From NCBI GenBank assembly GCA_963575745.1, contig CAUYUJ010000669.1:1178501-1242500 (forward strand): DNA of 64,000 bases, given 5' to 3'. Below are positions 32,858-42,299 of the stretch, in pieces (within the stretch, counting starts at the first letter, position 1; every line of letters begins with the position of its first letter). The DNA is from Prorocentrum cordatum. Its lineage: Eukaryota; Sar; Dinophyceae; Prorocentrales; Prorocentraceae. A program made the position numbers and the translations under genes. Below the pieces are notes generated by a model, which had not been told where the DNA came from, ran no database searches, and worked only from the letters and a program-made list of their open reading frames with translations.

Positions 32858-33814
32858 CATTGGTGTTTTTGTTCTTCTTATTCTTCTTCTTCCTTGCCGC
32901 CCCGTGTCCATCTTCATTTTCTCGTTCTCCTTCGGCCCCCCTTCCACGGCCGCGGCGCGCCGCCGCGAGCGGCGCCCCCGCCTTCCGCGAGCGCCCCGCC
33001 GCTGGCGGTGGAAGAGGAAAATTAAGAGGAGAAAAGGAGGGGGGATGGGGCAGGGGCGCGAGGCGGGCGCGGCGGCAAGGGCGGCCCGGCAGGGAAATGC
33101 GGGGAAGAGGGGGGAAGGGCGGAGTGGGCGGGTGCTTCTGTAATGGTCATGTTTGTGATCATGGTCGTGGTCGCGTTCGTCGCCTTGGTCGCGCTGGCGG
33201 CGGTCGTGCCGCTGGCGGTGGGCGGGCTGGTGGTGGGCGCGTCGGTGATCGTGCTGGTGTCGGTCGTTGTGGTGGTCGCGAGACGCGTGGTGCTCGTGGT
33301 GGTGGTGATGGCGGTAAATGATGTTGGTCGTAATCGTCGCGGTGGATGCGGTTGCGGTCGCATCCGTTTTTGGTGATCGTGGCGGTGGTAGTTTTGGCGC
33401 TGGCGGCGGTTGCGGCGTCTGCGGCGGCGGCTGCGGGGACCTGCTGCCCCAGCGCCGGGGCGCGTTCAGCAGCATCGCTGCATTTCTAATGTCAGAGGGA
33501 TTTTCTGATCTGCCGAGGTGGCCCAGCGGCCGCCTTCTTCTCGCCGAGAGGGCCGCAGCGTGGGCGATTTTCTTTTTCCCGGGGGCGACCGGCCTTTTCA
33601 GCGGCCGTGGAGAGGGCGACGCGCGTGCGATCCGCCCCGCGGGTGTCCGCCGCGCTGGCGACGCACTCACCAAATTGCCCCCTTGCGAGGACGACGCGCG
33701 CGTTCGAGAGGACGGCTGGCCTCTTCGGCGGCCGACGCACGGGCGGCGCACGGGCGACGAATGCGCGACGCACCTCCTGTCGCGAAGGGGGGGGGTCAGC
33801 GCGCCGGTCGTCTT

Positions 33815-34140
33815 ACTGGGCCATGACACTCGTGGGGCTGAGCTCTACGCTTTCTTATGTTACCTCACCCATGCTGCCCCATCTGTGCATTGTAAGTTTG
33901 TCACCGATTTCCAATGCGTTGTTGACGTTTGGGTCCTGGGCCACGAAGCCCCCACCCATGGGCGGGCCAATCGTTGCCCCCTATGGGCCCAGGTCCACCG
34001 TATAGCGACGGACATCGGTTAGCACTTAATTCGAGCCACCAAAGTACGTAAGGGCGATCGTAGTGACGCGCACTACGCCGGGAATCGACAGGCAGACCGA
34101 TTGGCCAAGGAGCGGACGTACATGTCCATGGCATAGCGCA
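33815..34140 (+). pseudogene. LINE RNase H domain remnant
   Basis: The frame reads GAELYAFLCYLTHAAPSVHC and KFVTDFQCVVDVWVLG, the Glu and second Asp region of RNase H. After a stop at 34019 it resumes in another frame with AHYAGNRQADRLAKERTYM, the family-typical GNxxADxLAK end. A stop and a frameshift separate the halves. It belongs to the C-terminus of a LINE. Confidence 0.75.
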
Positions 34141-34239
34141 GCAGGATCGGATTCAACTGTCTGACGCCCGCGTTCGACATCTAGGCTATCATACCGGGCG
34201 CTGCAATGCATGGATTATCAAGAATGTCCCCGAGAAAGC

Positions 34240-34560
34240 CAAGGCTGCCGATTCTGATGGCACCCAGACTCCACCTCCCCTTTCCCGCCTTTTGTCGGGA
34301 CCTGCAGCTGGAGCTCTGCGTGGGATTTTTTGGGGCCCTTCCGTAGGGCCGTTTAGATGTGTGACTTGTTGGGCTTGTTCGGTTTCCAACAGCTACCTCT
34401 TGCGGTCCGAACGCTCGTCTCCGACAGGGGGGGGGGGGGTGCGCTGTCTTCGAACGCTGCAGGATATCATTTTCTTTCGCCGCTGTGGCAGCTACTCTGG
34501 AAGCAACGTCGAGGACCGAATTTGGAATTGCACTGTGCCCCCCCTCGGGCCACTGGCACA
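34240..34560 (+). pseudogene. LINE C-terminal tail, cysteine-rich, probable
   Basis: Downstream of the RNase H relic the frame reads GPSVGPFRCVTCWACSVSN, a CxxCxxC cluster placed where some LINEs carry a C-terminal zinc-binding region. Weak similarity, supported mainly by position. Confidence 0.35.
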
Positions 34561-35916
34561 ATATCCCGCCTGAGGCTCGCGCGCGATGGGCGTGGCCCAC
34601 GCGCGGGGCGCCCGATCGGATATGTTTGCGCTGTTGACTATGCCAGCGTCATTTCATGCGTTCCCCAAACCACGCGATGTCCTTGATTTTCAAGCCCTCT
34701 TCAACCCTGAATTGCCGTTGCAACCGTGCTGCAGCCTGATGTTTAATGCAGGGAGGGTCGGCAAATGAGGGGGTGATATATCTTGTGCGATTATCTTTGC
34801 AGTGGCACGGGAAGTCGCTTTGGATCCCGACGCCCGCTAAAGCGTTTATTACGCAAGGCTCCTCATTCGTAATTATAGTGGTTTCCCTTTTGCCCAGGCG
34901 CGCCAACGACGAAGAGGCTGCCTTGTTCCTTTCGTTGCCGCGGGCTGTGGGCCGTCTCTTTTCAGCCAATTCCTGCCCAGCCAGCAGAGGCTGCTTGACA
35001 GCAAGGAATTCACAAGCATTGAATGGCAATGGAAGCAAACGCCCGTGCCGTTTGCGCTTGTGAGATCCCCTGCTTTGCCTGTCTGCGCTGTACTGTGCCC
35101 AGGCTCGCCAAGAGAAACAGAGTCTAGGCTAACTTTTCTCTCTTCGTGAGCTGGCCGTTGGACGACGCATTCCTCATTCGCTCTCTTTGTGGGGGCAACA
35201 TATTTTATGTGTTCCTGTTTTTTTGGGGCCGTCTGACTGCGGGCCCCCCCCGAGCATGGAGGCGCAATGGAAGCAAGCGCCCTTCCCGCTCGCGCAAGGG
35301 AAGCCGCGCGCAGCTATGACGCGCCCTTTTCTCTTGCCCAGGCTCGCAAAGAGAGAAAGAGCTCTGCTGCCGCCTGGGCTTAATAGTGCGCTGACTGCCG
35401 GAGGGGAGGCGAGGCAAAGACCTCCGACGAGCCAGGACGGGGGCAAGTCACATTCCCCTCCAGGCTTGCCCAGCATCACTTTGCTGATTGCGGGCCCTCG
35501 TTGTTTCGTGGCTCTTTTCTTTCGGTCGTGTCCCTCCGCTCGGTTGTCTGCGGTTCCTGGGTCCGCCCCTCGCTTTCTTTCGGCTATCGTTCTGACGACA
35601 ACCCGTGGATAAAACAAAAAAAGGTGACGGTGTCGATTGCGCGGACATTCGCGCGTAAGCTTCCCGCGTGAGGCCGCGCGAAAGTGCCCTCTTATCCACG
35701 CGGTGCGCCGCGTTGACGCCCCGCGTGAGCCGCAACGAAAGAACGCGCGCCATTCTGCGGAAGTCCCGTTTCTTGTCGTCATTCAGATCCTCCCGCGCTC
35801 GCTCATTTGACGCGCGCTGCGAACCGCCTCTCCGCCAGCGCCGGGCCCCGTGCCCACGCCCGGCCCCGCCTGGGAGTTCAGGCGTGGCGAGGGAAATTCG
35901 GGGGCCCCCGCGCGGA
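34560..35916. repeat. No gene; diverged direct repeats around GGAAGCAAACGCCC
   Basis: GCAATGGAAGCAA(A/G)CGCCC followed by GCCCAGGCTCGC(C/A)AAGAGA occurs at about 35027-35118 and 35268-35356, with a weaker relative near 34880-34945. Otherwise no protein is recognised. Confidence 0.5.
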
Positions 35917-36080
35917 GTGGTGACCGCACTGCGCGGTGAGCCAGAGGGGATTCGAGGTCACCGCATGATTTTGGGATTCGGGTCTTTCTCCGATGTCCCG
36001 AGCGACCAGGCCCGGGAGCGGTGACGGACCGCGCGGTGAATGCTCTTGGGGTGCCGAAGTCACCGCGCGGTTTGTCGCCA
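35917..36080. repeat. Cluster of CACCGCGCGGT-type palindromes upstream of the dynein gene
   Basis: GTGACCGCACTGCGCGGTGA (35920), GTCACCGCATG (35957), GTGACGGACCGCGCGGTGAA (36021) and GTCACCGCGCGGTT (36058) form a set of short inverted GTGACCGCGCGGT words. All lie within 250 bp of the start codon at 36166. A regulatory role is possible but unproven. Confidence 0.5.
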
Positions 36081-36165
36081 CACGGCTTTGGTTTTGGGAC
36101 GCCCCAGAGTTTCGGGCGTTGGCAGGAAAGCCGTGCGCCACCGTGTGCAGCCTGTGCGCTTGTTT

Positions 36166-36582
36166 ATGCCGGCCCTTTCGCAGGAGCAGGTGGCCGGCAG
36201 CATTTGGGAGAGCATCCTCAAGGAGATCGCTCATGCGGCCAAAACGCCCGACGCCACTCTGGTGATGCTGGGCCGGGCTGGGGTGGGCAAGCGCACGCTG
36301 GTCCACGCGCTGTTGGCGCACTCCGACCCGAAGGCCGAGAAACTGGAGGCCGACAGGGACTCGGCGCCCGAGGCGGGCCACAGCCGCGCCGTCGGCCTGG
36401 ACTACGCGTACTTCGGCGTCCGAGACCCAGACATCGCCTACGACACCAGCTGCCCTGCAGCCTGTAGCGTCCTGCTGCTCGAGGAAGCGCGCCAAGCGAA
36501 ACTGCTGCAGAGCCGCCTGAAACCTGGCGGGCTCCAGAGGTGCGCGGCCGTGGTCTGCCTCGACCTGAAGGAGCCGTGGACG
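36166..36582 (+). CDS. DLIC: Dynein light intermediate chain, exon 1 (P-loop)
   Basis: 139 residues from ATG at 36166. It begins MPALSQEQVAGSIWESILKE, then a P-loop region TLVMLGRAGVGKRTLVHAL (residues 31-49), GLDYAYFGV (78-85) and VVCLDLKEPWT (129-139). This order matches the cytoplasmic dynein light intermediate chain, the GTPase-like subunit that links the dynein heavy chain to cargo adaptors. In the P-loop the residue after GK is Arg43, not the usual Ser/Thr. An AG at 36149-36150 could serve as trans-splice acceptor with a short 5' leader. The exon ends at TGGACG before an inserted inverted-repeat element. Confidence 0.85.
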
Positions 36583-36584
36583 AT
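36580..36584. repeat. ACGAT duplication, left side of element A copy 2
   Basis: Same five bases as 36783-36787. It lies inside the dynein coding sequence, and removing the element plus one copy restores the frame. Confidence 0.8.
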
Positions 36585-36782
36585 TCGGGGAAACGAAAGA
36601 CTCCAATTCGCCGGAACTCGGGTGAGCGAAAGCTTTTTGACGATCCCGTCCAGGATGTTGACGGTCCAGTTTTCGTGGGACGTTTGCACCGGGAGATCGC
36701 GTCAAATTTCAGATTGGGTCCCGTCATGTTTTTGACGGCCCCCGTATGGAGTCCCCCGAGCTGGAGCATTACGTCTCCCCGA
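36585..36782. mobile_element. Small inverted-repeat element, family A, copy 2, forming dynein intron 1
   Basis: 198 bp from TCGGGGAAACG to CGTCTCCCCGA. The outer ~35 bp are inverted repeats matching at roughly three of four positions (TCGGGGA-ACG-AA, CTCCA, TCG, GGA). It is flanked by ACGAT on both sides. The span between coding parts is 203 bp and contains an in-frame stop, so it must be removed for EPWT to join MMDDLREW. None of the equivalent excision points gives an AG acceptor. A relative is at 19722-19910. Confidence 0.85.
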
Positions 36783-36787
36783 ACGAT
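36783..36787. repeat. ACGAT duplication, right side of element A copy 2
   Basis: Pairs with 36580-36584. Confidence 0.8.
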
Positions 36788-36878
36788 GATGGACGACCTG
36801 CGCGAGTGGCTCGCTGTGTTGCAGAGGATCACTAGCGAGCTCCTCGCGGAGCTGTCGCTGGAGGAGCAGGAATCGAGG
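36786..36878 (+). CDS. DLIC: Dynein light intermediate chain, exon 2
   Basis: 31 residues, MMDDLREWLAVLQRITSELL then AELSLEEQESR, continuing in phase from EPWT of exon 1. In the family the segment after KPWT is an amphipathic helix of the form DSLQKWxxVV, which this matches (DDLREWLAVL). It ends at TCGAGG before a GA donor (GAAAGAGC). Confidence 0.8.
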
Positions 36879-37086
36879 GAAAGAGCATGGTGACCATGAC
36901 TAAGACGTCGCTGGATTCTGTCAGCGTCGTTCCGGTCATTGTCCATGTTGGCCGTCGCCGATTTGCGAGGATGATCCACGAGTTGACGGTGACCAAGATG
37001 GGCGATGACAAATATGGACACGACACCGATGTTTCTGCGTTCAGTCTTTGCCATGGTCCAAATAATACAGTTTATTTTTTTCCAAG
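36879..37086 (+). other. Dynein intron 2, GA donor and AG|G acceptor, built from element B
   Basis: 208 bp between exons. It starts GAAAGA and ends in a T-rich tract followed by CCAAG, with G as the first base of the next exon. Most of it (36890-37059) is a copy of the inverted-repeat element also found at 22596-22758. Confidence 0.75.
36890..37059. mobile_element. Small inverted-repeat element, family B, copy 2
   Basis: Ends GTGACCATGACTAAGAC and GTCTTTGCCATGGTCC are imperfect inverted repeats. The interior shares TCCATGTTGGCCGTCGCCGA and GCGAGGATGATC with 22596-22758. Confidence 0.75.
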
Positions 37087-37476
37087 GACGCGCTCCGCGC
37101 CAAGATTGCGGCCTCGGCTGCGGGCGACGCCAACGCCGACGCCGCAAAGTCTGGCCCCGCATCCCTGGTCATGAACCTCGGCATCCCCGTCGTCGTTGTG
37201 GTGACGCGCGCCGACGGTGCGAGCGCGCTCGAGAGTCAGAAGACGATTGGCTGGGGCGAGGCGATAGAGGTCTACATCCGGAATGAGTGCCTCAGCTACG
37301 GGGCTGCGATCGTCTACACGATGGTCCAAGCGAAGAGTAGCAAGAACGTGGACGTGCTGTATGAGTACCTCGTGCACCGGCTCTACGGGTTCTCCTTCAA
37401 GAGGCCTGCCAATCAGCCCTCGCGAGACGCAGTCTTCGTGCCCAGTGGTTGGGACAGCCAGGAGAAGATCCAGAAG
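37087..37476 (+). CDS. DLIC: Dynein light intermediate chain, exon 3
   Basis: About 130 residues in phase with exon 2. MNLGIPVVVVVTRADG contains the TRAD equivalent of the guanine-specificity motif, followed by CLSYGAAIVYTMVQ, VDVLYEYLVHRLYGFSF and DAVFVPSGWDSQEKI. The last three are hallmark segments of the dynein-1 type light intermediate chain. The exon probably ends at CAGAAG|GC (37476, GC donor) or one codon earlier at a GA donor; beyond that the frame is Ser-rich simple sequence. The C-terminal adaptor-binding part was not found downstream. Confidence 0.85.
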
Positions 37477-37479
37477 GCG

Positions 37480-38957
37480 CCATCCTCGACCTCCTCATTC
37501 TCATCCTCGACCTCCTCATCGTCCTGCTCGACCCTCTTCTTCCTCCCTCCCTGTCATGGCTGCCAGACCCAGTGTAGGAAGGCCACCCCTGGGTTCCTTC
37601 AGCAAACTTTGAGAGAAAGCACCTTCTCCATGGGAGAGGGCCGTCCGGCCGCTCTGCGGTTGATCGGGAGTTTCTATTGATAGAAGAAGGGATGTATATT
37701 TGTTGATTCCAGCCCCTCCAGCTCCCCATGCTGGCAACCTCCACCTTTTCCTCCACATCCTCACAGGAAATCCGGTGAGGTCCCTGGAGATCGTTCCTCC
37801 TCCGCCTCCTCCCCCTCCTCCACCTCCTCCATTTCTCCTCCTTCTCATCCTCCTCCTCCTCCTCCTCCTCCTCCTCCGCCTCCTCCTCCTCCTCCTCTGG
37901 TTTTTGAGCATGTCAACGGCTTGAAAGTCGTCGCCGGATTTCCCGGAAACGGAACAGGGGGCCCTCTGGCGACCGCCTTGGGGAGGCTCGGGGAACCGGC
38001 TCTCTGAGGACCAGGCGAGGGCGCCAGTGTGAAATTCGTCGCCAAATTGCGTCGAAACTGAACACGGGGGGGCATGGCGGGCCCATCCCTCGCGCGCTGG
38101 GGGTCAGGACGACATGAGTTCTCAAGACAACCTCCCTCGAATGCGTGCCGCCTGTTGGCTTGACGCCTCGCTCTCGGAACCCCTCGTCATCCGAAGTGTC
38201 CGACCTTCCTCCTCGTGCTCTCTTCCACCACCTCCTCCAATGTATATGGCCCCCTTTTTCCGATTGCGCATCGCATGATGGGGTGTGGACGTTCTAGAGA
38301 ACAGCGGGTTTCCTCGTTCTGCGCAGCCTCCCTCTCCTGCCTGTGCTCCTCCTCCGTCGCACTTGGCTTAAGGCCGCTCCAGGAAAAGCCTCAGCATCCT
38401 TTTTGGAGGTGGGCGGGCGGGGCCATAGCACGGGGGCCCAGTCGAGGGAGACCGAGCAGTCCGAGGAGTGCTGGGTAGCGGCTGGGCCAGGTCCCCCCTC
38501 GAGTGCGGGCTGGGGCTCCGGAGGGGAGCCCCGCGGCCCGCGGCGGACGTTGCACGCGCCCGCGACCTGAAGGGCGGGCAAGAAGATGAGGCCCGTAGAG
38601 TGCACCGTGACCTTGGCCATGGGGGCGCAAGCGACATGGCTCGACGTTTCTTTTGGCGTCAACTGGTACGCTACGGTCCATGCGTCCGCCACCGTGACGG
38701 GCCCTGACGAGGGAGGCCATGAGCGGGCGGGGCCAGGCGGCGAAGAAGAGGAGGAGCAGCAGGGCCAACCCGACAGGCAGGGCGAGGCCAGCTGCCCGGA
38801 CGCGGGCGGAAACGAGCTGCCAGCGGTCGCGGCGCCCGAGGGTCCACCTCTGCCTGCGGTGCTCCCGGCACGTGCCGAGTCCCCGTCTACGGGCCCGCCG
38901 CCAGCCGTGGCCGGTCCGGGCGGGCGCTCTGCTCACAGTGGTCAGCACTCCAGCGAG
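37480..38957. other. No gene recognised; TCC tracts and one direct repeat
   Basis: TCC-rich stretches at 37490-37530 and 37795-37905. Two ~42-bp diverged copies with TGAAA(G/T)TCGTCGCC and GGAACAGGGGG / TGAACACGGGGG words start near 37922 and 38030. Later dynein exons may lie here or beyond but were not identified. Confidence 0.4.
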
Positions 38958-39203
<246 letters not shown>

Positions 39204-39499
39204 GGTCACTACTACGACGCCTCCGCCGCACAGGTAGAGGCGAAACCGCGTGAGGAGGCCGGCCCAGAGGCGGCGCCCGCGCCCCCGCCGCCCCCGTCTC
39301 CGGCGCCAGCGCCGAGGAAACGAGCGGAGCACCTCTGGCCGGAGGCGGGGGCTGCAAGGCATGCCCGCATGATCCGCGAGGCCAGGTGCGGGCGGACCAG
39401 CAGGAGGGCGATCAGCACCGATGCGGCGTGCTCCCAGGCGACGATCGCGGGGAGAAACGAGCTCGCGACCTCTTGGGGGACCGGCGCCCAGACCTGATC

Positions 39500-40996
39500 T
39501 CTCTGAAGGCGGGGAAGGACCCAGGCAGGTGCCGACCATGCCGAGGGAGCTGCGGCAGGAGGTGCGTCCACCTCCTGGGCCACGGCTGGGGATGGCGCTG
39601 CTGCCGCGCGCGCCGGGGCTCGAGTGGGGCACAGCACGGGCCAGGACGCGGGGCCTATACTATGAGGATCTCGCGAGGCAGCAGAGGGAGGCGGGCTTTC
39701 GACCACCAGAGGGCGACGCGCAGGAAAGGCCGGAAGGGGCCCATCAGCACGGGTTTCGGCGACCACGACCTGGGGGAGGGCAAGGCGGCGCCCCGAGCCC
39801 CGGCGCGCGAGGCGGGCGGGCCGTGGACGGGGAATGGCGGGCGGGGCTCTGCCGATTTCGAGCTCCGGGTGCCTTTCCCGGGAGGGGGCCCAGATATATT
39901 CTACGCTTGGCGCGAACACTGCGGCGCGCAGGGCAAGGGGCGAGACGCGAGATGCGGGGCGCAGCCGTCGGCCGCCCGGGGCCGGGCCGCAGCAGCCTCA
40001 TCAGGGGCAGCGCCCTCGCCCGGGCCAGGCCCGGCACCGCCCCCGCCTGCCGGGGCGGCGCCCGGCGGCCGCGCGGGCGGAGACCCCGCCCCAGCGGAGG
40101 TGATCGCGCCAACAGGTTTGCCTATGGCGCCCCCCTTCGCCCTGACCAGGCTCTTCGGTGCAACTGCGAGCATCGACGAAGGGCGGCGCGGCTTCTCGGA
40201 CGTGGCCGATACTTCGACATGGGGTCGGGCGGCGAGGTTCGGGACAGGCTGCTGCCACCAAGAGGGGCGCAGACGGCTTCTGCCAGACTTGAGCTTCCAG
40301 GTCTTCTACTGCTACGGGGCGCGCGTACACGCGCGGGCGGAATCGCGGCCCGGCGCGCAACTCGAGGGGGGGCGCGCGCGCCGCCGAGTTCGCCCGCGCG
40401 CGGAGCGAAGGGGGCCCCCGTGCCTGGGCTGGCCCAGCGGAGCCCCGCTCCGAGGAGGGAGAACGGGGGGGCGGGCGGGGGCCGTCGAGGACGACGAGAG
40501 CTGGGGCAGGTGGACGGCGGAAGGCAAGTCGGCCCCCGCGCCGCGAGCGGCCTCGGCGCCAAGGCCCGCAGCGGCGGTGCCCGCGGCAAGGGGCAGCCTC
40601 GTCAGGCTCGCGCGCAGGAGAACTAGGGCCCGCGCCGCGCCTTCCGCCCGGGCTGCCCCTGGTCCGCGCGCATGCAGTGATCCGAAGCAGCTCTGCAAGC
40701 CAGGCAACTGCGACAAGTGCGGGGGAAGGCGCCGGGGCGAGGACTGGGCGGATAGAGGTATCAACCACTGCGTGTACTGCGAGAGGGCCCCCCACGGCCA
40801 GGGCGTGGATGACCAGCCCCCCGGCGAGGGCGGAGGCAGACGGGGCAAGAAGAAGAAGAAGCAGAAGAAGCAGAACAATAATAATAGTGAGAAGAAGAAG
40901 CAGGGCGGCGCCGCGCCGCCGAAGGCGCCCATGTCCGGCCCTCCGCCCGGCCCGGCAGCATCGGCTGGAGCGGGGCCGCCTTCCGGCAGGGCGTAG
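39500..40996 (+). CDS. Hypothetical GC-rich ORF with cysteine-rich segment, possibly part of the recombinase element
   Basis: In the frame ending at 40996, ADFELRVPFPGGG and FALTRLFGATASIDEGRRGF are followed near 40680-40780 by a likely zinc-binding segment (CKPGNCDKCGGRRRGEDWA then GINHCVYC). A Lys/Asn-rich tail (GKKKKKQKKQNNNNSEKKK) ends the frame. Several frames are open because of high GC, so coding is inferred from the Cys cluster. It lies upstream of the tyrosine recombinase on the same strand and may be its companion ORF. I do not recognise the family. Confidence 0.35.
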   Translation, partial: SLKAGKDPGRCRPCRGSCGRRCVHLLGHGWGWRCCRARRGSSGAQHGPGRGAYTMRISRGSRGRRAFDHQRATRRKGRKGPISTGFGDHDLGEGKAAPRAPAREAGGPWTGNGGRGSADFELRVPFPGGGPDIFYAWREHCGAQGKGRDARCGAQPSAARGRAAAASSGAAPSPGPGPAPPPPAGAAPGGRAGGDPAPAEVIAPTGLPMAPPFALTRLFGATASIDEGRRGFSDVADTSTWGRAARFGTGCCHQEGRRRLLPDLSFQVFYCYGARVHARAESRPGAQLEGGRARRRVRPRAERRGPPCLGWPSGAPLRGGRTGGRAGAVEDDESWGRWTAEGKSAPAPRAASAPRPAAAVPAARGSLVRLARRRTRARAAPSARAAPGPRACSDPKQLCKPGNCDKCGGRRRGEDWADRGINHCVYCERAPHGQGVDDQPPGEGGGRRGKKKKKQKKQNNNNSEKKKQGGAAPPKAPMSGPPPGPAASAGAGPPSGRA

Positions 40997-41065
40997 CGGA
41001 CTATGGGGGCTCGCCGGGCAGCGGAAGGCCTTCGACAGAGCGCCCGCCGCCGCCCCCTGCCGAGG

Positions 41066-41068
<3 letters not shown>

Positions 41069-41098
<30 letters not shown>
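41069..41098. repeat. 30-base G homopolymer
   Basis: Uninterrupted G run. Its length may be unreliable in an assembly. Confidence 0.9.
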
Positions 41099-41100
<2 letters not shown>

Positions 41101-41649
41101 AGCAGAGGCGGGCCTGGCGAAAGCGGAGGCGGGAGCAACCAGGGGTGCAGCCCGCAAGAACAATGTGCGCGCGGTGTCGGAGGGGCCGCATGTCCGCCCG
41201 CGGGCGAGGATGCTGCCGCAGGATGTCAAGGGGGGGCCGCAGTCGGAAGGCGAAGGCATCAGGCGCCCAGGCCAGGCGGCGCTTGACCGCAAGCGCAGGG
41301 ACTTGGCGGAGCGGGCCACCCGTCGGGGCGAAGAAGGCGGGGCTGCAGCCGCGGCGCCGCGCGGACCCAGGCGCGGCGCCAGCGCGCGCGAGGAGGGGCA
41401 GCCGAGGTCGAGGTCCCTGGAGAGGGGCAGGCGCAGAACCGACGCTAGGACGGAGGCCAGCTCCGCCCCGCCACAGCCCGCCGGGGTGCGGGGAACCGCC
41501 CGGGTGGAGAGGGGGCGGCCGCGTCCCGCGCCGGGGCCCCGGAGGGCCGTCGCGCTCCGCAGCCAGCCGCGAGGGGGGTCTGCCACGTTCGAGGGCGGGG
41601 GGGGGGGCAAAAGGGCCGTCGCCAGATTCGACGGGCCTCAGGCCGGGGG

Positions 41650-42290
41650 GCGGCGCCGATGCAGCGAAGATCCAGGCAGACAACGAAGCCCGCATGGCGG
41701 CGCTGCGGGCGCAGGCCATCAGGATCAAACGCGACGCGGACGAGGAGGCCGAGGAAGCCCGCAGGAAGGGCGCGAGGCGCGGGATGGCCAAGCACCTCGA
41801 GGAGCTGCGCCGGTTTGACGGCCGCCGCCTTCGAGCGAGGCGCCAGAGTGAGCCGGACTTGGATGGCGTCGACCCGGAGACGGTGGCCCGGTGCTTGCGG
41901 GGTGCCCGAGGCGCGGGCGGTGGTGCCAGCCATGGCCAGGAGGGGCTCAGGCTTCACCTAGAGCCATTCGCGCGAGGAGCTGCGCGGGGCCAGGGTTCCG
42001 AGGGCAGCGGAAGGCGCGCCGGGCGCGAGGGGGACAGCCGCAGGAGCGGATGCTCAGAGCAGGATGACGCCAGGAAGCAGCTGGACGCGATGGTTCGGTC
42101 GCGGGGATATCTCGACCAGAGGGGCGGGTGGCTCGACTGGGCTCTGGCCGCGCGGCGCTCAGGGGGGGCCGAGGACCGGGGGCCGGGCGCCAACGCCCAG
42201 AGGAAAAGGAAGCGCGGGGGCAAGAGCGCGGACTCGGTCGAGAGCAGGCCGCCCAACCTGTTGGGGCCCGAAGCGGTCAGGGAGAGGCAA
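41650..42290 (+). CDS. Hypothetical basic/coiled-coil segment upstream of the recombinase
   Basis: One frame reads AKIQADNEARMAALRAQAIR then DADEEAEEARRKGARR and GMAKHLEELRRFDGRRLRAR, a charged heptad-rich stretch likely to form a helix. It continues GC-rich to about 42290. Function unknown. Confidence 0.35.
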
Positions 42291-42299
42291 GCTGGACGA

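Larger units (their letters stand above)
30900..33800. other. No gene; simple repeats and GC-rich sequence
   Basis: Holds a TA repeat (31439-31477), CCGCC/TCC-rich sequence (31740-32060), a GCGCGACGC minisatellite (32320-32495), CT-rich sequence with a CT microsatellite (32760-32851), and a G/T-rich GGTGGTCGTG tract (33140-33440). No supported gene. Confidence 0.6.
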
